Of a stretch of 64,000 nucleotides of DNA, positions 8,610 to 16,669 are shown in pieces. The stretch is from NCBI GenBank assembly GCA_003243275.1, contig QFQR01000003.1, forward strand, positions 434,001-498,000. The letters run 5' to 3'. The position numbers and the translations under genes are program-made. How positions within the stretch are numbered: position 1 is the stretch's first letter; each line of letters begins with the position of its first letter. The stretch is from Leifsonia xyli (GTDB taxonomy: Bacteria > Actinomycetota > Actinomycetes > Actinomycetales > Microbacteriaceae). Under the pieces are notes generated by a model. It had not been told where the DNA came from. It did no database searches and saw only the letters and a program-made list of their open reading frames with translations.

Positions 8610-9761
8610 ATGAGAACCCGCATCCGCCAGGTGACGCTGATCGCAGCGGCGCTCGCCGCCAGCGTGCTCGGCGTGCTCATCGCGGCACCCTCGACGTACG
8701 CGGCGGATGACGACATCACCTGGGGTGTCGTCCCGTCGACGCCGAACGGGCCAGACGGACGCGAGGCGTTCGACTACGCGGTCGCGGCAGGCACGGTGAT
8801 CTCCGACTGGGTCTCGGTCACCAACTACTCCACCCAGGCCGCGACCTTCCGGGTCTACGCCGCCGACGCGACCACCGACTTCGATACCGGCGCGTTCACC
8901 CTCATCGGATCCGAGCGCTCCTCCGACGACCTGGGCGCGTGGACCAGCATCAACGGCGCCGCCAGCACCTGCCCCGATGAGACCCCGGAACAGCAGGCGT
9001 CCTGTCCTCGCGCCCTCGGCGTCGAGCTCACCCTGCAGCCGGGGCAGCGCGCCGACATCCCTTTCACCGTGACGGTGCCCTACGACGCCGCCCCTGGTGA
9101 CCACGCCGCAGGCATCGTGGCGAGCAACTTCCTCGAGACGCCGGGGGGCGACGGCGCCAACATCCGGCAGGAGACCCGTCAGGGCACGCGCATCTATCTG
9201 CGCGTCGACGGGCCGATCGAACCGGCGCTCACCGTGTCAGGACTCGTCTCCGGGTTCGCCGCCTCGTGGATCCCCTTCGCACCCGGCACCGGGCGCGTCG
9301 ACTTCACCGTCGCGAACACCGGCAACGTGCGCCTCACCGCTGAGCCGAGAGTGCGCCTCACCGGCCCGTTCGGCATCGTGCTCGGCACCTGGGAGCTTCC
9401 CGCGGTCGCCAACCTCCTGCCTGGCAAGACGGCGCACGTCGGAGCCGACCTTCCAGGCATCCCGTCGCTGCTCCTCGTGACCAGCGAGGTGACCGTCGTG
9501 CCGACCACGGGCGATGGCGGCACCGCGGGCGGTGATGTGCCCGCCCCGCGATACACCGGCTCGACGACCGCGTGGGCGGTCCCGTGGACGGGGCTCGCGC
9601 TGATCGTCGTGCTCGGCGGCGGGACTGCGCTTCTCGTGTGGTGGCGTCGTCGAAGCCGCGTCCGGCTCGCCCTCGACCTCGCCGCCTACCGCGAGCACAT
9701 CCTCGCCGAGGACCGTGCCACCCGCGCCGACACCACCGCCCCGACCGGAGGAGACAGATGA
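8610..9761 (+). CDS. DUF916-type WxL-interacting membrane protein
   Basis: 383 residues: a signal peptide (about residues 1-30), then the WxLIP peptidoglycan-binding domain, recognisable from TWGVVPSTPNGPDGREAFDYAV, the FRVYAADA strand and LTLQPGQRADIPFTVTVP with GDHAAGIVAS. A second beta domain follows (about residues 200-300), then a transmembrane helix near 325-345 and a basic cytoplasmic tail. In known WxL loci this family binds the WxL protein and the cell wall. Placement directly after a WxL-domain gene supports the call. The stop overlaps the next start (ATGA). Confidence 0.85.
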   Translation: MRTRIRQVTLIAAALAASVLGVLIAAPSTYAADDDITWGVVPSTPNGPDGREAFDYAVAAGTVISDWVSVTNYSTQAATFRVYAADATTDFDTGAFTLIGSERSSDDLGAWTSINGAASTCPDETPEQQASCPRALGVELTLQPGQRADIPFTVTVPYDAAPGDHAAGIVASNFLETPGGDGANIRQETRQGTRIYLRVDGPIEPALTVSGLVSGFAASWIPFAPGTGRVDFTVANTGNVRLTAEPRVRLTGPFGIVLGTWELPAVANLLPGKTAHVGADLPGIPSLLLVTSEVTVVPTTGDGGTAGGDVPAPRYTGSTTAWAVPWTGLALIVVLGGGTALLVWWRRRSRVRLALDLAAYREHILAEDRATRADTTAPTGGDR

Positions 9762-10456
9762 ACGCCCGAATCCGCAGCGCCGTCGCGGCGCTCGCCGCGA
9801 CCGTCGTCATCGCGAGCGCGCTGTCCGTCGGTGCCGGGGCGTATGCCGCTGACCCCGGCCCCACCGGCAAGCCCCAGGCACCCGTCACGGTCACCGTGCC
9901 GGGCGCGCAACCGATCACCTCGCCCGCGCCCAGCCCCAGCCCCAGTGCGACGCGGCGCCCCGGCGGCGGGACGCCGTCGACCCCCGCCATCCCCAGCGAG
10001 CCGAGCATCCCCCAACGTCCGGCGACGGATGGTGCGAAGGCGACGGTCGACGGAGACTACTTCACCCCGGGCAGCAGCGTCGAGGTTCGCGCCGAAGGAT
10101 TCGACGTCGGTGAGCAGGTGCAGATCGTGCTGTACTCCGACCCGCAGCTCGTCGGCAATGTCACGGCAGGGGCGGACGGCGTGCTCAGCCACCGCTTCAC
10201 CCTGCCGGACGATCTGGAGCTCGGAACGCACACGCTGCAGCTCACCGGCTGGGCGTCGAAGCGCGTCGCTCTCGCCGATGTGCTCGTCGTCGCGTCGCCC
10301 GCCGTATCCGAGACGCAGCGCAACGCGGCCTTCGGGCTCGTGAATCAGCTGTGGTGGATCGTCGGCGGCGTTCTGCTGCTCGCCCTGCTGTGCGTCGGCA
10401 GCTGGTGGATCGTCCGCGCCATGCGCGCGCCCGCCGCGGGCCAGGCACGCGCATGA
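9758..10456 (+). CDS. Small Ig-like membrane-anchored surface protein
   Basis: 232 residues. Signal peptide to about residue 30, a Pro/Ser/Thr-rich wall-spanning linker (about 35-90), one beta-sandwich domain (about 95-190: FTPGSSVEVRAEGF, DGVLSHRFTLPDDLELGTHT), then a transmembrane helix with a short basic tail. It is not a named family to me. The domain resembles the Ig-like modules of actinobacterial surface proteins. A strong GGAGGAGA ribosome site precedes the ATG, which overlaps the DUF916 stop. It probably belongs to the same surface complex. Confidence 0.7.
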   Translation: MNARIRSAVAALAATVVIASALSVGAGAYAADPGPTGKPQAPVTVTVPGAQPITSPAPSPSPSATRRPGGGTPSTPAIPSEPSIPQRPATDGAKATVDGDYFTPGSSVEVRAEGFDVGEQVQIVLYSDPQLVGNVTAGADGVLSHRFTLPDDLELGTHTLQLTGWASKRVALADVLVVASPAVSETQRNAAFGLVNQLWWIVGGVLLLALLCVGSWWIVRAMRAPAAGQARA

Positions 10457-10518
10457 TCCGCGCCAGCCACGGCGCGGCATCCGCGCGCATCGACATCGCC
10501 GGGGAGCGCGCCCGATGA
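10453..10518 (+). CDS. Possible 21-residue linker ORF
   Basis: An ATG-started frame overlapping the previous stop (ATGA) and ending in a second ATGA with the next gene. No domain. As with the linker at 1397, the role is probably to carry ribosomes from one gene to the next. The sequence alone does not prove translation. Confidence 0.35.
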   Translation: MIRASHGAASARIDIAGERAR

Positions 10519-11582
10519 CCGTCACTGACGAGCAGGCGGACCAGGCGGCCTCCGCACCGACACCGTCGACAGGGACGCCGACACAGCCGACGGCGAGCGC
10601 GTGGTTGACCGCGCGCGCCGCGGTGACCGAGGTGCTGCGCCCTGTCATCCGGCCGCCACAGCGCGAACCTCAGCCAGCCGGTGGCGTGCCGCGATTCGCG
10701 CACGTTCCCGCGGAACCGCACCCCCGCGCACCGCGCGATACCCGGTGGTGGGCGGGTGCGGTGCTGCTCGCCGTGTCCCTGTTGTTGGTCGCCTTCGTCG
10801 TGCAGGCCACGCTCCTGTCGGGACTTCAGCACGAGCGCGCCCAACAGATCCTGTACGACCAGCTGCGGCAAGACCTCGCAGAAGGCACAGCGCCCACCGG
10901 ACAACTCGACTACGTGACCGAGGAGATGGTGCCCCTCGGGCAGCCCGTCGCACTGCTCGAGATCCCGTCACTCGGTCTGCGGGAAGTCGTCCTGCAGGGG
11001 AGCGACTCGGAGGTGCTGCGGAGCGGCGTCGGGCATCGCCGCGACAGCGTCATGCCCGGGCAGGCGGGGACGGCCGTGCTGCTCGGCAGACAACTCGCCT
11101 ACGGGGGGCCGTTCAGCGGCCTCGTGCGCTTGCAACCCGGCGACGAGATCCGGGTCACCACCGCGCAAGGCGAGCACAGCTACCGGGTGCTCGGTCTGCG
11201 GCGCGCGGGCGACCCGATGCCGGCCGCGCTCCGCTCCGGTGACGGCCGACTCGAACTGCAGACCGCAGACGGGCTCGCGCTCTTCCCGTCCGGTGTGCTC
11301 TATGTCGACGCCGCGCTCATCTCGGAGTCGCAGCAGAAGCCCTCGACGGTGATGGCCTACCCCGCGCTGCCCCTCGAAGAACGCGCCATGGGACAGCTCG
11401 AGAACGGCTGGTACCCGGTGTTCTTCGGCCTCTGTGTGCTGGTCGCCGCCGGGATCGGCACCATCTGGCTGTGGCGGCGTTGGGGGCGCCCCCACGCCTG
11501 GCTCGTCGCCTTCCCCGTCCTGCTCGCCATCGGCGTCGTCGTCGCGGATACCGCGATGGATGCCCTTCCCAACCTCCTGTGA
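10515..11582 (+). CDS. Sortase-fold protein lacking the catalytic residues
   Basis: 355 residues. Cytoplasmic N-terminus, a helix at about 78-103, a sortase-like beta-barrel (about 140-270), and two C-terminal helices (about 300-320 and 328-345). The fold is suggested by the order LLEIPSLGL, GVGHRRDSVMPGQAGTAVLLG, FSGLVRLQPGDEIRVTT and RLELQTADG. The catalytic His position (usually GH after the LLA/LLG strand) is Arg192, the catalytic Cys position (usually TC) is Ala251 after Thr250, and no Arg is seen at the usual place after it. It should therefore not be an active transpeptidase. A scaffolding or sorting-signal-binding role in the WxL/Pst assembly is an inference. Confidence 0.72.
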   Translation: MTVTDEQADQAASAPTPSTGTPTQPTASAWLTARAAVTEVLRPVIRPPQREPQPAGGVPRFAHVPAEPHPRAPRDTRWWAGAVLLAVSLLLVAFVVQATLLSGLQHERAQQILYDQLRQDLAEGTAPTGQLDYVTEEMVPLGQPVALLEIPSLGLREVVLQGSDSEVLRSGVGHRRDSVMPGQAGTAVLLGRQLAYGGPFSGLVRLQPGDEIRVTTAQGEHSYRVLGLRRAGDPMPAALRSGDGRLELQTADGLALFPSGVLYVDAALISESQQKPSTVMAYPALPLEERAMGQLENGWYPVFFGLCVLVAAGIGTIWLWRRWGRPHAWLVAFPVLLAIGVVVADTAMDALPNLL

Positions 11583-11587
11583 ACGCC

Positions 11588-11974
11588 ATGAATCACGTGC
11601 TCACCCGTCTCCTCACCGTCATCGGCATCGTCGTCATGGCGACGACGAGCGCCGGCGCCGCCTGGGCGCAGTCGCCGGAGCCGGTGCCGACGTCCGCCGT
11701 CGACGCCCCGTGCGCGGAACCGACAGCTGCGCCGACGGCGGGGGGCACCGAGACGTCGTCGCCCGCGGACCCGAACGCAGCGCCCTCGCCGAGCGCATCC
11801 CCATCCGCAGGCCCCTGCGACCTCGACGCGCCCGTCGTGCGCCAGACGTCACTTGTTCCCGGCATCGTGTTCGGTTCGACCATCCTCGCGAGCAGCTTCG
11901 TCGCGATCATCATCAAGCTCCTTCCGCGACGACGGCGACGTCACGGCATCCGCCGACTCGCCGAGCGCCCCTGA
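11588..11974 (+). CDS. Small secreted/membrane protein of the pst surface operon
   Basis: 128 residues: signal peptide (to about residue 27), a Pro/Thr/Ser-rich segment with two Cys (42 and about 78) that could pair, a transmembrane helix (about 90-110) and a basic tail (LPRRRRRHGIRR). No family recognised. An alternative GTG at 11579 overlaps the stop of the sortase-like gene (GTGA) and would add three residues. Its layout (signal, low-complexity spacer, anchor) matches the other surface proteins of the operon. Confidence 0.6.
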   Translation: MNHVLTRLLTVIGIVVMATTSAGAAWAQSPEPVPTSAVDAPCAEPTAAPTAGGTETSSPADPNAAPSPSASPSAGPCDLDAPVVRQTSLVPGIVFGSTILASSFVAIIIKLLPRRRRRHGIRRLAERP

Positions 11975-12004
11975 ACAATTCCCGCATCCGGAGGACAGAC
12001 AGCT

Positions 12005-12865
12005 ATGACCATCCATGAGACGACCGTCGGCACCTCGCCCGACCAGGAGATGACCTTGCCGATCCCGACCGCCGAGGCGCAGGCGCCGCCGCTGTCGGTG
12101 CTCGACGCGCGCAACATCTCCGCCTGGTTCGGCAGCCACAAGGTGCTCGAGAACGTGTCGTTGACGATGCCGGCGGGAGAGGTCACCGCCCTCATCGGCC
12201 CATCGGGATGCGGCAAGTCGACGTTCCTGCGCATCCTCAACCGCATGCATGAACTCGTGCCATCTGCCTCGCTCGCGGGCGAGGTGCTGCTCGACGGGGT
12301 CGACATCTACGACCGCGGACGCAAACTCCAGGAAGCCCGCAAGGACATCGGCATGGTGTTCCAGAAGCCCAACCCGTTCCCGGCGATGTCGATCTACGAC
12401 AACGTCATCGCGGGACTCAAGCTCACCGGCACCCGGGCCTCGCTCGACGACAAGGACGAGATCGTCTACCGCGCGCTCACCTCGGCGGGGCTGTGGCGTG
12501 AGGTGAAGGACCGCCTGATGCAACCGGGCGGTGGTCTCTCCGGAGGTCAGCAGCAACGCCTGTGCATCGCGCGATCGCTCGCCGTGAAGCCCAAGGTTCT
12601 GCTGATGGATGAGCCGTGCTCGGCGCTCGATCCGACGTCCACGCGCGTCATCGAGGAGACCATGGGAGAGCTGCAGAAAGACCTCACCATCGTCATCGTC
12701 ACCCACAACATGCAGCAGGCGCAGCGGGTGTCGCAGCAGTGTGCCTTCTTCCTCGCCTCCCAGGGGACACCAGGTGCGATCGTCGAATACGGCGAGACCG
12801 AGGCGATGTTCTCGGCGCCGCAGGACGAGCGGACCCACGACTACGTCAGCGGCCGGTTCGGATGA
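12005..12865 (+). CDS. pstB: Phosphate ABC transporter ATPase PstB
   Basis: 286 residues, the cytoplasmic motor of the Pst importer. Walker A GPSGCGKS at residues 65-72, PstB-type Q-loop FQKPNPFP, signature LSGGQQQR near 178, Walker B VLLMDEP near 198 and the switch His in VTHN near 232. The N-terminus has an extra ~30 residues before the ABC domain. It closes the operon, more than 9 kb after pstA, whereas pstB normally follows pstA directly. No phoU is in the window. Confidence 0.95.
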   Translation: MTIHETTVGTSPDQEMTLPIPTAEAQAPPLSVLDARNISAWFGSHKVLENVSLTMPAGEVTALIGPSGCGKSTFLRILNRMHELVPSASLAGEVLLDGVDIYDRGRKLQEARKDIGMVFQKPNPFPAMSIYDNVIAGLKLTGTRASLDDKDEIVYRALTSAGLWREVKDRLMQPGGGLSGGQQQRLCIARSLAVKPKVLLMDEPCSALDPTSTRVIEETMGELQKDLTIVIVTHNMQQAQRVSQQCAFFLASQGTPGAIVEYGETEAMFSAPQDERTHDYVSGRFG

Positions 12866-12925
12866 GGACGCATCCCCACGGTCACGGTTCGTGTCGTGTC
12901 GGGGGTGTCAGGCAGACTCTTTCTC

Positions 12926-14191
12926 ATGTCCGATTCGCAGCAGCCCGGCTCCGCCGGCGACGACCAGATCCCTCCCATCCCGCCCGCTCCCGCTCCTGAC
13001 GCAGCGGTGGCTCCTGTCGCGACCGCGCCGGAGGCTCCGGTGGCACCCGCTCCGGCCGCTGACGCCGTCGCCCCGGTCGAGCCGGTTGCCGCCGTCGAGC
13101 CCGTGGCCGCAGTCGAGCCTGTCGCCCCCGTCGTGCCGCCCGCGCCGGTGGAGGTCGCGCCGGTCGCGCCCGTGAACCCGTACGCACCGCCCGCGACCAG
13201 CGTGCCGAGCTCCGCACCGCTCGCGGCGGAGAGCCCCGTCACGCCTCCGCCGAACCCCTATGCGGCGGCGGCTCCGGTCGCGCCGGCCGCTCCCGCATAC
13301 GCGGCGGCCCCGGCGGCCCCTGCCTACGCGGCGGCTCTCGGTGCCGCCCCCGGTGTGCCCGGCTACGCGGCCGCCCCCGGGTACCCGGCGGCCCCGTCGC
13401 GCTTCAACGTGCTCGGTCTCATCTCGCTCATCCTGGGTGGCATCGCGCTGCTGCTCGGCTGGATCCCGCTCATCGGCTTCTTCTTCGCGTTCCTCGCGCT
13501 CGTCGGCATCGTGCTCGCCATCATCGGCCTGATCGTCAAGAACAAGGCGAGGGGTCTCGCGATCGCCGGCATCATCGTGTCGGGACTCGCCTTCCTGATC
13601 TCCTTGGTCGTCTCGATCCTCACGGTCATCGGTCTCGCCTCCCTCAGCGACAGCGCCGCCGGCTTCGGGCCTGACGATCCGGTGATCACCAACCCTGACG
13701 GCGGCGGCTCCGGTAGCGGCTCCGGTACCGACTCCGGTACCGACGACGGTGGCCTCGGCTCGCAGGCGAACCCCGCATCGCCGGGCGACACGGTCACCTT
13801 CACCGACCTCGAAGGAGTCGACGAGTGGCAGCTCGTCGCCGGAACCCCGGTGCTCGACGCCACCGAGCAGATCGTCGCCGAGAACCAGTTCAACGCTCCC
13901 CAGGCGGGCAACCAGCTCGTGCTCGTGCCGCTCACCTACAGCTATGTCGGGAAAGACAGCGGCACGCCGTTCATCGGCGTCACGCCGAACTTCCTCGGCA
14001 CCGACAAAGCGCTCTACGACGTGAGCTTCGCGAGCTACCCCGACAGCCTCTACGAGGCGCCGGAGCTCGTCCCGGGCGGCTCCACGACGGTCAATGTGAT
14101 CTTCGAGGTGCCGAGCTCCGCGGTGTCGGGCGGGCTGCTGCAGCTCTCCTCGCTGTGGGGCGCCGACCCGATCTACATCTCGCTCGGCTGA
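12926..14191 (+). CDS. DUF4190-type membrane protein with Pro/Ala-rich N-terminus
   Basis: 421 residues. The first ~155 are a Pro/Ala/Val-rich low-complexity region with several NPY and APAYAA repeats. Two or three transmembrane segments follow (about 165-240) in the pattern of DUF4190 (LGLISLILGGIALLLGW, later GLAIAGIIVSGL). A Gly/Ser linker then leads to an extracellular domain resembling DUF4352 (EWQLVAGTPVLDATEQIV, FIGVTPNFLGTDKALYD). Function unknown. The start is probably leaderless: CAGACT lies seven bases before the ATG. Confidence 0.65.
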   Translation: MSDSQQPGSAGDDQIPPIPPAPAPDAAVAPVATAPEAPVAPAPAADAVAPVEPVAAVEPVAAVEPVAPVVPPAPVEVAPVAPVNPYAPPATSVPSSAPLAAESPVTPPPNPYAAAAPVAPAAPAYAAAPAAPAYAAALGAAPGVPGYAAAPGYPAAPSRFNVLGLISLILGGIALLLGWIPLIGFFFAFLALVGIVLAIIGLIVKNKARGLAIAGIIVSGLAFLISLVVSILTVIGLASLSDSAAGFGPDDPVITNPDGGGSGSGSGTDSGTDDGGLGSQANPASPGDTVTFTDLEGVDEWQLVAGTPVLDATEQIVAENQFNAPQAGNQLVLVPLTYSYVGKDSGTPFIGVTPNFLGTDKALYDVSFASYPDSLYEAPELVPGGSTTVNVIFEVPSSAVSGGLLQLSSLWGADPIYISLG

Positions 14192-14200
14192 GCACTCGCA

Positions 14201-14242
14201 CGCGATCGGCCCCCACCGCTCCGAAGGTGGGGGCCGATCGCG
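14201..14242 (+). terminator. Strong hairpin after the DUF4190-type gene
   Basis: A perfect 17-bp inverted repeat with an eight-base loop, starting ten bases after the stop codon. There is no T-run, as is common for actinobacterial terminators. Confidence 0.7.
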
Positions 14243-14282
14243 GTTCCGCGAGTAGGGTCGGATCGCGGCGGAAGGAGAGCGG

Positions 14283-14960
14283 ATGGGCGCGCTCGGTGTT
14301 CTTCTGCCCCTCGCGATCGGCGTCGCCTTCTCGAGCGTGCCGATCCTCGCGATGATCGTGCTGCTGCTCTCGCCGCGCGGGCAGGCATCCGGTGTCGCCT
14401 ACCTGATCGGATACGCAGCGGGACTCGCGGGCGTGACCGTCGGGTTCACCGCCGGACTGCGGGCCATCCCGCGCGACGACGCCCCGCTACCGGATCTCTG
14501 GGTGGGACTCGGCGAGATCGTCGTGGGCGTGGTGGGCGTCGTCTTCGCCATCGTCTCGTTCCGGCAGGTCCGCGTGCGGCGCCGCGCATCGGACGCCCCT
14601 CCCGAGCTGCCCGGCTGGTTGCGACGCGTCGGCGCCCTGGGACCTGGCTCCTCGTTCGCGCTCGGGATCGTCCTCAACCTGCGCCCCAAGGCGCTCGTGA
14701 TCGCGACCGCCGCCGCGCTCGCCTTCAACGCGCAGGGCCTGGCGCCCCTCGCCTGGGCGATCGACACTGCCGTCTACCTCGCGATCGGCCTCTCGACCGT
14801 GGCTGCCCCCGTCATCATCGTCTGGAGGTCGGGCGAGATGGCTCGTCCGATGCTCGAACGGGCGCACGAGTGGCTCGCGCGCCACAGCTACATCGTCACC
14901 TCGGTGGTGGTGCTGATGGTCGGCGTCGTGCTGATCGGCGACGGCCTCTCACGCCTGTAG
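14283..14960 (+). CDS. GAP-family membrane protein
   Basis: 225 residues with about six hydrophobic helices in the LysE-like arrangement of the GAP family (Sap/SfLAP-like): helices at about 2-25, 35-55, 75-95, 125-150, 155-175 and 200-220. The segment SFALGIVLNLRPKALVIA is characteristic. In mycobacteria a related protein takes part in glycopeptidolipid export; a transport role here is only inferred. It stands alone, with GGAAGGAG before the start. Confidence 0.7.
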   Translation: MGALGVLLPLAIGVAFSSVPILAMIVLLLSPRGQASGVAYLIGYAAGLAGVTVGFTAGLRAIPRDDAPLPDLWVGLGEIVVGVVGVVFAIVSFRQVRVRRRASDAPPELPGWLRRVGALGPGSSFALGIVLNLRPKALVIATAAALAFNAQGLAPLAWAIDTAVYLAIGLSTVAAPVIIVWRSGEMARPMLERAHEWLARHSYIVTSVVVLMVGVVLIGDGLSRL

Positions 14961-14982
14961 CGCGCCGCCTCCTGCACCGGGC

Positions 14983-15624
14983 TCAGAGATCGATCGACTC
15001 ACCCGGGGCGAGCACCGTGTACTCCCCGCCGTCTCGCTCGGTCGCCCACTGCAGCCGGTCGTCGTGCATCTTCTTGCCCGACACCGACAGCGTCAGATCG
15101 TGCACCGGGAACGCGCGGCGCGGTTTCACGGCGAGCACGAAGTCCATCGCCTCGCCGATCTTGAGCCAGGGCGCGCCGACCGGCGCCGCCAGCAACTCCA
15201 CCGGTACGCCCGGCTCGGTGTACGAGTCGCCTGGGTAGTAGAACCCGTCGTCGACCAGCACCCCGAGGTTGTCGATCACCGGGATCGAGGAGTGGATCAC
15301 GCTGTGCGCTTCGCCGAAGAAACGCAGGGTGAACGGGGCCACCTCGACCACATCGCCCGCCTGCACCACCTCGACCTCGATGCCGGAGGCACTCGCGGCA
15401 TCCGCGACCCCCTGCGGTCCGAGCACCCGCACGCCGGGGTTCGCCTCGACGAGGTCGGTGACCCGGTCGACGGAGAAGTGGTCGGCGTGCTCATGGGTCA
15501 GCACGATCGCGACGACGCCGGAGGTCGCGGGAAGCGAGGCGAGGAACATACCCGGGTCGATCACGAGACGCGCGGAGCCCTTCGCGAGGACCAGACAGGC
15601 GTGCTCGTACTTGGTGACGTTCAT
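14983..15624 (-). CDS. MBL-fold metal-dependent hydrolase (UlaG-like)
   Basis: 213 residues with the metallo-beta-lactamase signature HEHADH near residue 44, an upstream VIDPGMF strand, DGFYYPGDS as the later metal-binding Asp region and PVHD for the last His. The size and sequence match the UlaG/RomA-like hydrolases with unknown substrates. It is divergent from the esterase at 15671. Confidence 0.8.
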   Translation of the reverse strand: MNVTKYEHACLVLAKGSARLVIDPGMFLASLPATSGVVAIVLTHEHADHFSVDRVTDLVEANPGVRVLGPQGVADAASASGIEVEVVQAGDVVEVAPFTLRFFGEAHSVIHSSIPVIDNLGVLVDDGFYYPGDSYTEPGVPVELLAAPVGAPWLKIGEAMDFVLAVKPRRAFPVHDLTLSVSGKKMHDDRLQWATERDGGEYTVLAPGESIDL

Positions 15625-15670
15625 ACCGCCGACCTTATGCCTTTAGGGTGAGTTCGACCCGAGGAGGACC

Positions 15671-16639
15671 ATGTTCGTCGACCTGCCCGAAGCCGAGCTC
15701 CGCAGCTACCGCAGCGCCCAAGTGGATCCCGCCGACTTCGATGCCTTCTGGGAGGAGACGCTCGCCGCGAGCCGCGCGGCGGCCCCCGCGGGTGCCGTGC
15801 TCGCACCGGTCGAGACGGGACTGCGCACGCTCGACGTGTACGACGTGACCTTTCCCGGATTCGCGGGGCAACCCATCCGCGCCTGGTTGCGGGTGCCGCG
15901 TGGCGCCGCGGGGCCGCTGCCGACCATCGTGCAGTACCAGGGCTACGGGGGCGGCCGGGGCCTGCCGACCGAGAACCTGGTGTTCGCCTCCGCCGGCTTC
16001 GCGCACCTGTACGTCGACTCGCGCGGGCAGGGTTCCAACTGGTCGACAGGCGACACCCCCGACGAGGGCGTCACCGGACCGCAGATCCCGGGCGTGATGA
16101 CCCGCGGCATCGACAGCCGTGAGACGTACTACTACCGGCGGCTGTTCACGGATGCGGTGCGCGCGGTCGACGCGGCCCGCACCCTCGAGATGGTCGACCC
16201 GTCCCGCATCGCGGTGACCGGCGGCAGCCAGGGCGGCGGCATCACGCTCGCGGTCGCTGGGCTCGCGGAGGGGCTCGCGGCGGTGCTGCCGCAGGTGCCG
16301 TTCCTGTGCGACTTCCCGCGGGCGATCACGATCCACGACACCGACCCGTACCACGAGGTCGTGCGCTACCTCGCGCAGCACCGCACCAAGGCATCCGCGG
16401 TGGCCGAGACCCTGGCCTACTTCGACGGCGTCAACTTCGCCCGGCGCGCGACGGCCCCGGCCTGGTTCACGGTCGGCCTGATGGACGAGATCTGCAAGCC
16501 CTCGACGGTGTTCGGCGCGTTCAACGCCTACGCGGGGCCGAAGCACATCGACGTGTTCCCCTTCAACGGGCACGAGGGCGGCGGTGCGCTGACCGAGGCA
16601 GGCAACCTCCGCATCCTGCACGAGGTCTTCGCCGACTGA
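15671..16639 (+). CDS. Acetylxylan esterase / cephalosporin-C deacetylase (CE7 family)
   Basis: 322 residues, the usual length of the CE7 alpha/beta hydrolases that remove acetyl groups from xylo-oligosaccharides and cephalosporins. Visible marks: the YQGYGGGRG oxyanion region, VDSRGQGSNW, the nucleophile elbow GGSQGGG (Ser), an Asp in LMDEICKPS and the final His in NGHEGGG. No signal peptide, so it is cytoplasmic. A GAGGAGG ribosome site precedes the ATG. Confidence 0.9.
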   Translation: MFVDLPEAELRSYRSAQVDPADFDAFWEETLAASRAAAPAGAVLAPVETGLRTLDVYDVTFPGFAGQPIRAWLRVPRGAAGPLPTIVQYQGYGGGRGLPTENLVFASAGFAHLYVDSRGQGSNWSTGDTPDEGVTGPQIPGVMTRGIDSRETYYYRRLFTDAVRAVDAARTLEMVDPSRIAVTGGSQGGGITLAVAGLAEGLAAVLPQVPFLCDFPRAITIHDTDPYHEVVRYLAQHRTKASAVAETLAYFDGVNFARRATAPAWFTVGLMDEICKPSTVFGAFNAYAGPKHIDVFPFNGHEGGGALTEAGNLRILHEVFAD

Positions 16640-16669
16640 TCGCGCCCTGCCGGATGCCATGATGGGCGG

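Noticed and set aside
10515..11582. An active class E/F sortase with LPXTG substrates in the operon
   Set aside because: Catalytic His and Cys are replaced, and no LPXTG-type motif precedes the C-terminal helices of the neighbouring surface proteins.
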